In this document: in pieces, positions 27,371 through 35,528 of the stretch
Layout of the letters: each line of letters opens with the position of its first letter
How positions within the stretch are numbered: position 1 is the first letter of the stretch
Source of the DNA: Rubrivirga sp046845755
Lineage (GTDB): Bacteria; Bacteroidota; Rhodothermia; Rhodothermales; Rubricoccaceae
DNA: 64,000 nucleotides
Direction: 5' to 3'
Assembly (NCBI RefSeq): GCF_046845755.1
Contig: NZ_CP177357.1
Coordinates: 3,286,001-3,350,000 of the forward strand
Notes under the pieces: model-generated
Database searches by the model: none
The model's input: only the letters and a program-made list of their open reading frames with translations
What the model was told of the DNA's origin: nothing
Program-made: the position numbers and the translations under genes

Positions 27371-28141
27371 CTAGGGCGCGATGGCGGCGAACAGGGCGTC
27401 GAGGCCGGCCGTGGCGCCCTCGACGAGGCCGGGCGCCAGCGGCACCAGCGTGCCCACAAAGGCCGAGGCGATGGCCATGCCTGCCAACAGCTTGAGCGGC
27501 AAGCTGATCGAGAAGAGGTCGGCCTGGGGGACGACGCGCGCGAACACACCGAGCGCGACGTCGACCAGGAACAGGGCGACCAGGAACGGCATCGCCAGGC
27601 GGACGGCCGTCACGAAGAAGCCGCCGGTCCACGATAGCAGGAGCGGCCCGCTGGCGGCGAGGTTCGCGCCGCCGAGTGGGACGGCCGCGAACGACCGCGC
27701 CAGCCCGGCGACGACGGCTTGCGGCCCGTCGAGCGCGACGAACAGGACCAAGAACAGCCACGAGACCATCTTGCCCAGCGGGTTCGCCGACGACCCGCTC
27801 ATGGGGTCGAAGGCCTGGGCCATCGACAGGCTCATCTGGAACCCGATCATCTCGCCGGCGAACTCGACGGCCCAGAACACGAACCGGATCGCATAGCCCA
27901 TCAGCAGGCCCGTCAGCGCCTCCGTCGCGACCGCCAGCAGGAAGCCGACGGGGTGGTCGGCGTGGGCGGGCAGCGGGTCCGTCGCGAACCCGGTCAGGAT
28001 CAGGCTCAGCAGCACGCCCAGCAGCACGCGCGCCGTCACCGGGACCCCCTTCTGCCCGAACACCGGCGCCGACGCCAGCACGCCGCTCACCCGTGCGAAC
28101 ACGAGCGCGAGGCGGATCAGGGAGGCGGGGTCGAGGGCCAT
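27371..28141 (-). CDS. fliR: flagellar export apparatus protein FliR
   Basis: FliR, with FliP and FliQ, builds the export-gate pore in the MS ring. The ATG at 28141 gives 256 residues (MALDPASLIRLALVFARVSG). About six hydrophobic helices can be drawn, with the family motif 'SAPVFGQKGVPVTARV' and 'GYAIRFVFWAVEFAGEMIGFQMS'. An upstream extension to 28195 was rejected, as it adds polar residues before the conserved start. It follows fliQ by 63 nt. Confidence 0.94.
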   Translation of the reverse strand: MALDPASLIRLALVFARVSGVLASAPVFGQKGVPVTARVLLGVLLSLILTGFATDPLPAHADHPVGFLLAVATEALTGLLMGYAIRFVFWAVEFAGEMIGFQMSLSMAQAFDPMSGSSANPLGKMVSWLFLVLFVALDGPQAVVAGLARSFAAVPLGGANLAASGPLLLSWTGGFFVTAVRLAMPFLVALFLVDVALGVFARVVPQADLFSISLPLKLLAGMAIASAFVGTLVPLAPGLVEGATAGLDALFAAIAP

Positions 28142-28204
28142 GGGCGGGATGCGGGATGAGGACTGGAGGGATGGGCAGAGGGCACATGCCTCCATCCCTC
28201 TCCC

Positions 28205-28474
28205 CTAGTGCGACACCTCGGCGATGGCGCGGAAGACCTCGCCCGAGAAGTCGGTCAGCATCTCCAGCATCCAGGGCGACAGCAGAAAGAGCACGATGGC
28301 CACGGCGAGCATCTTGGGGATCATGCTCAGCGTCATCTCCTGGATGGAGGTCATGGCCTGGAACAGGCTGACGGCCAGGCCGACCGCGAGCGCCACGCCC
28401 AGCAGCGGCGCCGCGACGGTCAGCGCCAGCGTCAGCGCGGTCTGGGTCCAGTACAGGGCGGTTTCAGGAGTCAC
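28205..28474 (-). CDS. fliQ: flagellar export apparatus protein FliQ
   Basis: FliQ is a small pore component of the export gate. The 89-residue product has two membrane helices and the family core 'GVALAVGLAVSLFQAMTSIQEMTLSMIPKM' in two blocks. Length and position between fliP and fliR are standard. Confidence 0.95.
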   Translation of the reverse strand: MTPETALYWTQTALTLALTVAAPLLGVALAVGLAVSLFQAMTSIQEMTLSMIPKMLAVAIVLFLLSPWMLEMLTDFSGEVFRAIAEVSH

Positions 28475-28570
28475 GGAGTAAGGGGTGACGAGTGATGGGT
28501 GATGAGTTGGGAAGCCAGTGGAAGGGGAGGGAGACGAGCACCCTGCCCATCACCCATGACCCTCCCCTCA

Positions 28571-29473
28571 TCACCCCAAATAGCCGCGGACGACGGACTC
28601 GACGATCAGGAACCAGCCGTCGGTGAGCACGAAGAGGAGGAGCTTGATCGGCAGCGAGATCATCACCGGGGGCAGCATCATCATGCCCATCGACATGAGC
28701 ACGCTCGCGACGATGAGGTCGACGACCAGGAACGGCAGGAAGAGCATGAACCCGATCTGGAAGGCCACGCGGAGCTCGGAGATGACGAAGGCCGGGACGA
28801 GCACGTGGAGCGGCACATCCGCGGCCGCGGCGACTGGCGGGAGGTCGGCGAGGTCGAGGAAGAGGACCAGGTCCTTGTCGCGCGTGTGGGCCAGCATGAA
28901 CCCCTTGATGGGCTTCGAGGCCACCTCCAGCGCCTCGCGCTGCTCGAGCTGGCCGTCGAGGTAGGGCTGGAGGGCGCCCTCGTCGATCTCGGCGAAGACG
29001 GGCTGCATGACGAAGAACGTCAGGAACAGCGAGAGCCCGATGATGACCTGGGTCGGCGGGCTCTGCTGCATGCCCATCGCCGTCCGCAGGATCGAGAACA
29101 CGATGACGAGCCGCGTAAAGCTGGTCATCAGGATCAGGATCGACGGCGCCAGCGTGAGCACCGTCAGCATCAGCAGGAGCTGGACCGGGAGCGCGTAGTC
29201 GCCGTCGTCGGTCAGCGTGACGCCGGGGACGGGCGACGAGGCGCCGGACATCCGGCCGACGCGCCGGGGCGGAGCCGGACCGGCGCCGTCCTCGACGGGC
29301 GCCAGCTCGCGCGCGGCGGGCGCGAGCGGCTGGGTCGGCGCGCCGGCCTCGGCGTCGGCGACGGCCTGGTCGGTGATCTGCTGGGCGACCGTGAGGTCGT
29401 CGGGCGCGATCGCGGGCTGGGCGAGCGCGGGGGCCGCGAGCGCGAGCAGGAGGAGGAGCGCTGCGTTACGCAT
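28571..29473 (-). CDS. fliP: flagellar export apparatus protein FliP
   Basis: FliP is the main pore subunit of the export gate. The ATG at 29473 gives 300 residues with a cleavable signal peptide (MRNAALLLLLALAAPALAQ), then a Pro-rich spacer to about residue 90. The conserved core includes 'LLMLTVLTLAPSILILMTSFTRLVIVFS' in two blocks and 'LPFLVVDLIVASVLMSMGMMMLPP'. The start overlaps the fliO stop by 8 nt, so translation is probably coupled. The spacer is longer than in E. coli. Confidence 0.95.
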   Translation of the reverse strand: MRNAALLLLLALAAPALAQPAIAPDDLTVAQQITDQAVADAEAGAPTQPLAPAARELAPVEDGAGPAPPRRVGRMSGASSPVPGVTLTDDGDYALPVQLLLMLTVLTLAPSILILMTSFTRLVIVFSILRTAMGMQQSPPTQVIIGLSLFLTFFVMQPVFAEIDEGALQPYLDGQLEQREALEVASKPIKGFMLAHTRDKDLVLFLDLADLPPVAAAADVPLHVLVPAFVISELRVAFQIGFMLFLPFLVVDLIVASVLMSMGMMMLPPVMISLPIKLLLFVLTDGWFLIVESVVRGYLG

Positions 29474-30320
29474 GGGCCCCGCCGAACTGGGGGAGCCCGA
29501 CGGGGGCGGCGGTCCAGGGGAGGCTGGCGGCCGGAGCCGGTGCGGTCTTGCGGTTCCCTTCCGGGACAGGAGGGGCCAGGCTCGGTGGATCGAGGAGAGC
29601 GATACGCTCGGCCGCCCCTTCACCCTGCCCCTCTCCCACGGGGAGAGGGGACATCCTAGGCAAGGGGCTGCTGGCGACCGGGTCTGGGCAAGCGGCCTCG
29701 GGCGGCCCGCCGGCGATCGCCAGCGCCTCGGCGAAGGTGGGGTACGCGGCGGGCTCGGCCGAGGGCACGACGACGGGGCGCGGCGGGACAGTGAGGACGA
29801 CGGGCGCCGGGGCGGACGCGAGCGGGTCGGCAGGCGCGAGCCGATCGGCCTCGGCGAGCGCGGGCGCGCCGTCGAAGCGGTCGCGTGGCCAGTGGCGCAA
29901 GACGCGGGCGCCGTCGGCGGCGACGCTCACCAGCAGCACCTCGTCGGCGCAGGCGACCAGCTGGAGGGCGGGCGTGGCCCCGAGCGGGCGGCTCTCGAGC
30001 ACGTCGAGGCGGCGGGCGGCGGCCGACGCGGGGCGGCGGCGGCGGAGCGCGAGGGCGCCGAGCCCCCCGCCCACCAGCAGGACGACGGCGAGCACGCGCC
30101 CGCCGGTCCAGGTTTCCGGGCCGCGGTCCGGGGCGGAAACGGCTTCCGCCCCCGCCTGCACATCCTGCCGGGCCGGCGGGGCCGGGCGCGACGGGCCGAC
30201 CATCTTGCCGGCGACGAGGAGGGCCACCAGCAGCACGGCCAGGACGCCCGCGCGGCGCAGCGGGGCCCGATCGAGCGGGAGCGCGGCGAGGCGGGCGCGG
30301 AGGTCAGAGGGAGCGGTCAT
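29466..30320 (-). CDS. fliO: FliO-like flagellar biosynthesis protein with repeat-expanded tail
   Basis: FliO is an accessory scaffold for FliP assembly and is poorly conserved, so this call relies on position. The 284-residue product has two hydrophobic segments (about 22-38 and 75-92). The second is followed by a short beta domain of FliO type ('LDVLESRPLGATPALQLVACADEVLLVSV' region). After about residue 165 it is Ala/Pro-rich and includes 'SPLPVGEGQGEGAAERIALL', encoded by a dispersed palindromic repeat at 29628-29650. FliO proteins are often 100-150 residues, so this tail is an expansion. A sigma-54-like promoter lies 31 nt above the ATG. Confidence 0.72.
   Translation of the reverse strand: MTAPSDLRARLAALPLDRAPLRRAGVLAVLLVALLVAGKMVGPSRPAPPARQDVQAGAEAVSAPDRGPETWTGGRVLAVVLLVGGGLGALALRRRRPASAAARRLDVLESRPLGATPALQLVACADEVLLVSVAADGARVLRHWPRDRFDGAPALAEADRLAPADPLASAPAPVVLTVPPRPVVVPSAEPAAYPTFAEALAIAGGPPEAACPDPVASSPLPRMSPLPVGEGQGEGAAERIALLDPPSLAPPVPEGNRKTAPAPAASLPWTAAPVGLPQFGGAHA
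29628..29650. repeat. palindromic repeat inside fliO
   Basis: CCCCTCTCCC and GGGAGAGGGG (10-bp arms) are separated by ACG. Such CTCTCCC/GGGAGAG palindromes are widespread dispersed repeats in bacteria. Here the element is translated in frame as part of the FliO tail. Confidence 0.7.
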
Positions 30321-30625
30321 GCGGGCGGCGGCGGGGGCTGTCCTCCCTGTTGCCAACCACGTGCCGGGGCTCGCCTCGGCGGTCCCCCCCGTTGGCGCCA
30401 GCGGGGCCACGCGGCGGGCGTCCGCCTGGCCGAGGCCGCCGGTCGTCGCCGACCGCCCCGCCCCTCCACAGCTGACTCTCGCTTGCGGCGTCCCCTCGCC
30501 CTCCGGGAGGGAAGCCGGCTACAGGCGCCGTACCGATCGCAAGCGCCTCGGCGGCCGGCGCAAGCCGGGGCCTCGCGCCCGCACGGCGGTGCTCGCGGCG
30601 GGCGGTCGGACGGGGCGCCCCTCCC
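30321..30625. other. 305-nt gap between fliN and fliO
   Basis: No gene seen. It contains the fliO promoter candidate (30351-30366), a copy of the GTTGGCGCCAGCGGG motif at 30391-30405 shared with 50121-50135, and a short palindrome CCCTCCGGGAGGG at 30499-30511. The spacer probably separates two transcription units. Confidence 0.5.
30351..30366 (-). promoter_or_regulatory. sigma-54-like promoter of fliO
   Basis: The minus strand reads CGGCACGTGGTTGGCA. It keeps GGCACG at -24 and GGCA at -12 with exact GG-N10-GC spacing. The predicted start near 30340 leaves about a 20-nt leader before the fliO ATG at 30320. Confidence 0.72.
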
Positions 30626-31009
30626 CTACCCCATCTGCTGGATGCGGATGCCGAACTGGCCGTCCACCACGACCGCGTCGCCGCTGGCGATGCGGCGGCC
30701 ATTCGCGTAGATCACGAGCGGCTCGCCCGCCAGCGAGTCCAGTTCGATAACGCTGCCGACCTCGAGCCCGGCCACCTGGGAAAGGGGCAGGCGGCGACGG
30801 CCGAACTCGACCGTCAGCTCGATCTCGATGTCCGCCAGCATCCCCAGGGGCCCGTTCGGGAGGCTGGCCCCGGGGAGGTCCGGGCGGCCCGAGAGGTCGG
30901 GCAGCGCGCCGAGGGGCTGGTCGGCCGAAGGGGAAGAGACGGGGGCGGCGGCCGCCTCGGAGGCGGCAATCGTCTCGGGGGCGGTCGTCTCGGGGGCGTC
31001 GGGCGTCAC
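30626..31009 (-). CDS. fliN: flagellar motor switch protein FliN
   Basis: FliN forms the lower C-ring with FliM. From the GTG at 31009 the product is 127 residues. A Thr/Ala/Pro-rich leader of about 50 residues precedes the SpoA domain: ADIEIELTVEFGRRRLPLSQ, then AGLEVGSVIELD and YANGRRIASGDAVVVDGQFG. The GTGA overlap with the fliM stop shows coupled translation. Confidence 0.93.
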   Translation of the reverse strand: MTPDAPETTAPETIAASEAAAAPVSSPSADQPLGALPDLSGRPDLPGASLPNGPLGMLADIEIELTVEFGRRRLPLSQVAGLEVGSVIELDSLAGEPLVIYANGRRIASGDAVVVDGQFGIRIQQMG

Positions 31010-31896
31010 GGGGTCGGGGGGATGTGGGGGAGGGTGAGCACTTCGAGGGCCATCCGGCTGCCACGCGTGCCCGGACGAGCCTCGAAGCGGAGCCGGTCGG
31101 CGATCCAGACCGACGCGGGCGCGTCGTGCGCCCGGTCGAGGGGGATCACGTCGCCCACGGCCAGGGCGTGGAGGTCGCCCACGGGCAGGCGGACGCGGCC
31201 CAGCTCGGCGCGCACCTCGACGGCCAGGTCGTCGACCGGCGCGGGCGCGGGGGCCGCACCGGGGGCGGCCGCGGCCAGGCCGAACAGGACGCGCAACGCG
31301 GGGATGGGGTACGTCAGCGAGAGGCGCGTGGCCCCGCCCGCCAGCTCGAGGGCCAGCGAGACCACCACCACGGGCGCCTCGTCGCCGCCCAGCAGGGGGG
31401 CGACGGCCTCTGGCGTGGCGGCCGCTAGCGCCATCGGGGGCGAGCCCCAGGCGTCGGCGAGGGCCGCCGTCAGGTGCGGGAGCCAGTCCCGCACGACGAT
31501 GGCTTCCTCCAGCGCCGAGAGCGGCCGCGACGAGCCGGCGAGGGGGTCGGAGCCGCCGAGTTGACGCTCGACCCAGAGCAGCGCGAGGTCGGCGGCGAGG
31601 TCGAGCACGATGCCCGGGCCGCCGGGGCCGAGGCGTGCCGTGAAGGCGGCCATCGGCGTGGTGCGGCTGTTGCCGACGTCCTGGGCCTGCACCTCGGCCA
31701 CCCCTTCGCAGCGGACCACGACCGGCTCGTCGAGCGCGCTGCTGAGCGCCGCCGCGAGTCGTTTCGTAAGCCCGGCGTGCACCTCGGCGATCGTCCGGAT
31801 CTGGCGGTCGGAGCACGCGACCGGACGCGCAAAGTCGTAGGACCGCGCGTCGGCGGGCGCCCTGGCGCGGACGATGGGGTTGAGCTCAGCGGACAT
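31006..31896 (-). CDS. fliM: flagellar motor switch protein FliM, N-terminal CheY-binding peptide absent
   Basis: FliM is the C-ring protein that normally receives CheY-P. The ATG at 31896 gives 296 residues, somewhat short (about 330 is common). 'YDFARP' near residue 20, the 'LSSALDEPVVVRCEGV' segment and the C-terminal SpoA domain ('RVRLPVGDLHALAVGDVIPLD') are present. The N terminus MSAELNPIVRARAPADARS lacks the LSQxEIDALL-type peptide that binds CheY-P. No chemotaxis genes occur in the window. Switch control may be divergent or lost. Confidence 0.9.
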   Translation of the reverse strand: MSAELNPIVRARAPADARSYDFARPVACSDRQIRTIAEVHAGLTKRLAAALSSALDEPVVVRCEGVAEVQAQDVGNSRTTPMAAFTARLGPGGPGIVLDLAADLALLWVERQLGGSDPLAGSSRPLSALEEAIVVRDWLPHLTAALADAWGSPPMALAAATPEAVAPLLGGDEAPVVVVSLALELAGGATRLSLTYPIPALRVLFGLAAAAPGAAPAPAPVDDLAVEVRAELGRVRLPVGDLHALAVGDVIPLDRAHDAPASVWIADRLRFEARPGTRGSRMALEVLTLPHIPPTP

Positions 31897-31961
31897 GGAG
31901 GTGGGGGGACGGCCACCCCCACGCAAGGACTGGGCCAGACGCCGCGCCGTGCCCTCCGGAC

Positions 31962-32444
31962 CTACTGCAGCACGTACTGCGTGAAGTAGATCCGCGTGAT
32001 GGGTCCGTCTTCGCCCAGCATGGTGTTGAACTGGGTGCGGATGTTCTCTTTGAGCGAGTCGCGCAGCGTGATGTCCGACAGCTGCTCGACGGTCTCCGAG
32101 CTGAGCAAGTGGTGGACGGCGTCGACCGCGGCGGGCTGGAGCTCGTCGAGGCGTGCCAGGGTCCTCTCCTCTTCGGCCTCGACACCCAGCTTGATCATCA
32201 GGTAGCGCCGCCCGCCGGTCCCTTGGGGGTTGACGACGATGGCGTCCAGCTCGGCAAACACGCCGAACTCGGCCGGGTCCGGAGCCGCCGTCGAGTCGGG
32301 CGGCGCGTTGCCGGTGAGTTGGAGGAGGGCCTCGGGCTGAGCGACGGCCACGGCGCCGCCGGCGCCGATGAGGAGCGCGAGGACGGGGATCAGAAAGGCC
32401 TTCTTGGAGCGGGGGGCCTTGACGGGGGCGTCAGCGTCGGGCAT
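31962..32444 (-). CDS. fliL: flagellar basal body protein FliL
   Basis: FliL surrounds the stator and supports motor function. The 160-residue protein has a basic cytosolic start (KAPRSKKAF), one membrane helix near 15-35, and the FliL domain ('GRRYLMIKLGVEAEEERTL', then 'LRDSLKENIRTQFNTMLG' and 'ITRIYFTQYVLQ'). Its start overlaps the motB 3' end by 14 nt. The upstream in-frame ATG at 32459 is possible but adds only five residues. Confidence 0.92.
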   Translation of the reverse strand: MPDADAPVKAPRSKKAFLIPVLALLIGAGGAVAVAQPEALLQLTGNAPPDSTAAPDPAEFGVFAELDAIVVNPQGTGGRRYLMIKLGVEAEEERTLARLDELQPAAVDAVHHLLSSETVEQLSDITLRDSLKENIRTQFNTMLGEDGPITRIYFTQYVLQ

Positions 32445-33156
32445 CGAACAGGGGAGCAAAGTCGGCGTCGTCGCCGGGGGTGGAGCGGAAGAGGACGGAG
32501 ATGCGGCGGTTGCGGGCGCGGCCCTCGGGGATGTCGTTGGGCGCGCGCGGGCGGTGCTCGCCGAACCCGACGGCCGCGTAGCGGTCGGGCGCGAGCGCCG
32601 ACGAGTCGGCGGCGAGGAACCGGACCACGGCGGCGGCGCGGGCCGCCGAGAGCTCCCAGTTCGAGGGGTAGACGGCCGACGCGATGGGCACGTTGTCGGT
32701 GTGGCCCTCCACCTCGACGCCGCGGGCGACCGTCGCGCCGGCGGCGACCACGGCCAGGACGGTGGTGGCCGGGCCGTCGAGGGCGGCCGAGCCCGGCGCG
32801 AACCCGATCGAGTCGACGAAGGTGACGCGGATGCCGCGCTCGGACAGCGCCAGCTCGACGGCCGCCCCCAGGCCTTCCTCCTCGACGCGGCGAGAGATCT
32901 GCTCGAAGGCGTCGGCGTCGGCCCGGGTGTCCTTCTCGGCGGCGATCCCGATGATGCCGGGCGCCAGGCCCTCCTCCTGCATCACGCCGGTCCGGCCGGT
33001 AAAGTAGCTGAGGGCCTCCTCGAACTTTTTGACCTCGACCGACGACATCGCCACCAGCATCACGAAGAACGCCAGCAGCAGCGTCATCATGTCGCTGAAC
33101 GTCGCCATCCAGAACGGCGCCGACGGCTCTTCGTCTTCGAGGAGGGCGGGGTCCAT
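32431..33156 (-). CDS. motB: flagellar stator protein MotB
   Basis: MotB anchors the stator to peptidoglycan and carries the proton-path aspartate. The 241-residue product has 'FWMATFSDMMTLLLAFFVML' as its membrane helix, with Asp22 at the functional position. The periplasmic OmpA-like domain includes 'GVEVEGHTDNVPIAS' and 'NWELSAARAAAVVRFL', 'NRRISVLFR'. It follows motA by 3 nt. A proton rather than sodium motor is likely but not certain. Confidence 0.94.
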   Translation of the reverse strand: MDPALLEDEEPSAPFWMATFSDMMTLLLAFFVMLVAMSSVEVKKFEEALSYFTGRTGVMQEEGLAPGIIGIAAEKDTRADADAFEQISRRVEEEGLGAAVELALSERGIRVTFVDSIGFAPGSAALDGPATTVLAVVAAGATVARGVEVEGHTDNVPIASAVYPSNWELSAARAAAVVRFLAADSSALAPDRYAAVGFGEHRPRAPNDIPEGRARNRRISVLFRSTPGDDADFAPLFDARR

Positions 33157-33159
33157 GGC

Positions 33160-33942
33160 TTAGGCGGCGCGGCGGAGCGGGGCGGGGTCGTCGGCTTGGC
33201 CGTCGCCGCCGGTGTAGGGGGCCAGCTGCTGGGCGATGGCGGCGGGGGCCTCGCCCGTGAGCAGGCCGATCGCCCCGATCCGGATCATCTCGTGGGCCTT
33301 GGCGCGCGCCAGCATCTGGGTCCGCGCCTTGCCCGCCATCGGCAGGAACACCAGGTTGGCCAAGAGCGCCCCCCAGAACGTCGTGATCATGGCCACGGCC
33401 ATCGCCGGGCCGATCGCGGACGGGTCGTTGAGGTTCTGGAGCATCTGGATGAGCCCGATGAGCGTGCCCACCATCCCGAACGCCGGGGCGTACATGCCGG
33501 CTTTGTTGAGGAACGACGTGAACATGGCGCCGGGCCGGGCGGCCTCGCTGGCGAGCGTCTTCAGGGTGGCCTCGGCGCGGTCGGCGGGGATCCCGTCGAT
33601 GGCCATCTCGAGGGCGCTCGTCAGGATGGGGTCGTCGACCTCGGCGAGGCGGGCGTCGAGCGCGAGCGGGCCGTCGCGGCGGGCCGTCCGCGCAAAGTCG
33701 GCGAGCTGCTCGGCGAGCGCGTCGTAGTCCGGCATCGCGAACCCGAAGAGGCCCTTCGCGCTCCCCAGGCACAGCTTCATCTCGTCCATGGTGAACGTGA
33801 CGAGGAGCCCGGCGAAGGTCCCCCCGACGACGATCAGCAACGACTTCGGGTCGAAGAAGGTCGAGGCCCCGTCGCCCATGGCGACCGAGCCGAACACGAG
33901 GACGAGGCCGGCGACGAGGCCGATGGGGGTAGACTTTTCCAT
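33160..33942 (-). CDS. motA: flagellar stator protein MotA
   Basis: MotA forms the stator ring around MotB and drives rotation against FliG. The ATG at 33942 gives 260 residues, of normal length, starting MEKSTPIGLVAGLVLVFGS. Four helices are visible. The MotA/TolQ/ExbB motif 'MYAPAFGMVGTLIGLIQML' holds the conserved proline, and 'ANLVFLPMAGKART' is present. A longer upstream frame is low-complexity and was rejected. A weak sigma-28-like box lies at 33964-33990. The gene heads motA-motB-fliL-fliM-fliN. Confidence 0.95.
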   Translation of the reverse strand: MEKSTPIGLVAGLVLVFGSVAMGDGASTFFDPKSLLIVVGGTFAGLLVTFTMDEMKLCLGSAKGLFGFAMPDYDALAEQLADFARTARRDGPLALDARLAEVDDPILTSALEMAIDGIPADRAEATLKTLASEAARPGAMFTSFLNKAGMYAPAFGMVGTLIGLIQMLQNLNDPSAIGPAMAVAMITTFWGALLANLVFLPMAGKARTQMLARAKAHEMIRIGAIGLLTGEAPAAIAQQLAPYTGGDGQADDPAPLRRAA

Positions 33943-33963
33943 GCGCGGGGGGAGACGGAGCCG

Positions 33964-33990
33964 TTTTCGACGCCTGGCCGGGCGGCTCCA
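33964..33990 (-). promoter_or_regulatory. weak sigma-28-like promoter of motA
   Basis: Minus strand: TGGA, 15 nt, GTCGAAAA. It keeps the spacing of the other sigma-28 candidates and six of eight bases of their CTCGATAA box, but the -35 is poor. The predicted start is about 15 nt before the motA ATG. Confidence 0.3.
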
Positions 33991-34092
33991 CGCCGCCCCC
34001 CTTCGGACCCGGCGAGCAGGAACGCTGGCGTGCCGTCCCGCCCGTCTGTTTGGGCCGCCGGCCGGCCCGTGCGCTGCCCCCCGACACACCAA

Positions 34093-34127
34093 CGGCGGCT
34101 CCGGACCACCACGTCCCGGAGCCGCCG
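34093..34127 (-). terminator. strong hairpin after flgE
   Basis: CGGCGGCTCCGG (34093-34104) and its exact complement (34116-34127) form a 12-bp stem with an 11-nt loop. It lies 22 nt past the flgE stop and before motA, and probably ends the flgB-to-flgE transcript. No T-run follows. Confidence 0.7.
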
Positions 34128-34149
34128 TCGTTAGAGCCGACGGTGCGGC

Positions 34150-35379
34150 CTATCGCTTGAGCTGGACCGTCTCCTGGAGCAACTCGTCCGAGGTCGTGAT
34201 GACGCGGGCGTTCGCCTGGTAGCTCCGCTGGGCGACGATCATCTCGGTGAACTCCTGGGCGAGGTCCACGTTGCTCGACTCCAGCGCGCCCGAGATGACG
34301 CCCGCCGCGATCTCCGAGCCGGCCCGGCCGATCTGGAGGTCGCCCGAGGCGGCCGTCGTCGTGTAGAACCCGTCGCCGACCTGGCTCAGCCCGTCCGGAT
34401 TGCCGACCATGCCGACGGCGAGCTGGGCGACCGACCGGCGCTGGCCGTTCGAGAACGAGAGGACGAGCGTGCCCGCCTGGTCGAACCCGAAGTCGACGAG
34501 CTCGCCGACGGCCGCGCCGTTCTGGCTCTCGACGGCCGTGGTCGTCGAGCCGCCATACTGGGTGACCGTCGACAGGTCGAGGTCGAAGGCGAGCGCCGAG
34601 CCGTCCGGGAAGGCGCCCGTGATGTCGACGGCGCCGCCGGCGGTGAGGTTGCCGTCGGTGTCGAAGGTGAGGTCGCCGTTGGCGATCGTCAGGTCGGTCT
34701 CGGTGTCGCCGTCGATCAGCTTGGCGCCGGTCACCGACCACTCGCCCTCGGCCGTCTTCTCGACCTCGAACACGGCCGTGTAGGCGCGGCCGGTGCCGTC
34801 GTAGATCACCGACGACATCGTGACCGGGTCGTCGGGGTCGACGGCGCGGTCGGAGGCGAGGTTGCCCGCGACGGTGATCTCGGTCGTCTGGACGGGCGGG
34901 TCGCTCGCGTTGGGGTCCACCTGGATGTCCTGGAGCGCGCCGGTCTGGATCGAGCCGTTCGGGCCCGCCAGCCAGCCCTGGACGCGCAGGCCGCCGGTCG
35001 TCACCAGGAAGCCGTCGGCGTCGAAGAGCGTGGCGCCGTTGCGCGTGAGCACGTTGCCCTGGGCGCTGGAGGCCACGAAGAAGCCGTCGCCCGCGATCGC
35101 GAGGTCGGTCGCCAAGTCGGTGTACTCGAGCGCGCCCTGGCTCCAGACCTGGTCGACGGCCGAGACGGAAACGCCGTTGCCGACGTCGGAAGTCATCGAG
35201 GTGTTGTGGCCGATGAGGCGGCCGCCGGTCGAGACGTTCTGGGCGAGGGCGTCCTGGAACAGGACGCGGGAGCGCTTGAAGCCGGCCGTGTTGACGCCGG
35301 CGATGTTGTTGCCGATGACGTCGAGGCGGAGCTGGCTGCTGCGGAGACCGGTGATGCCGGTGCGGAGGGAGCGGATCAT
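34150..35379 (-). CDS. flgE: flagellar hook protein FlgE
   Basis: FlgE is the hook subunit. The 409-residue product has the N-terminal rod/hook signature 'MIRSLRTGITGLRSSQLRLD' and 'IGNNIAGVNTAGFKRSRVLFQD', and the C-terminal 'LESSNVDLAQEFTEMIVAQRSYQANARVI' region. The variable middle is Asp/Thr/Gly-rich. It follows flgD after a 149-nt spacer in which I see no gene or clear promoter. Confidence 0.95.
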   Translation of the reverse strand: MIRSLRTGITGLRSSQLRLDVIGNNIAGVNTAGFKRSRVLFQDALAQNVSTGGRLIGHNTSMTSDVGNGVSVSAVDQVWSQGALEYTDLATDLAIAGDGFFVASSAQGNVLTRNGATLFDADGFLVTTGGLRVQGWLAGPNGSIQTGALQDIQVDPNASDPPVQTTEITVAGNLASDRAVDPDDPVTMSSVIYDGTGRAYTAVFEVEKTAEGEWSVTGAKLIDGDTETDLTIANGDLTFDTDGNLTAGGAVDITGAFPDGSALAFDLDLSTVTQYGGSTTTAVESQNGAAVGELVDFGFDQAGTLVLSFSNGQRRSVAQLAVGMVGNPDGLSQVGDGFYTTTAASGDLQIGRAGSEIAAGVISGALESSNVDLAQEFTEMIVAQRSYQANARVITTSDELLQETVQLKR

Positions 35380-35528
35380 GGGAGCGGGGGATGGGCCGGA
35401 CGGGGGCGTCGCGGCGGGGGCCCTGGCCCCGGACGGGGCGGCCTCGGACGAGGCGGGGAGCGGGCCGGGAGAAAGCGGAGGGCGCCGGGGCGGCGCGGTC
35501 GGTCAGGTCGGCGGTCGGGTCATGGGCG

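Noticed and set aside
30495..30515. Possible terminator hairpin CCCTCCGGGAGGG after fliN
   Set aside because: The arms leave a loop of only one base and there is no T-run. It more likely belongs to a dispersed palindrome family.
33975..33990. Possible sigma-54 site above motA (minus strand TGGAGCCGCCCGGCCA)
   Set aside because: The GC of the -12 half is one base out of register and TTGCA is lacking. The weak sigma-28 alternative was listed instead at low confidence.
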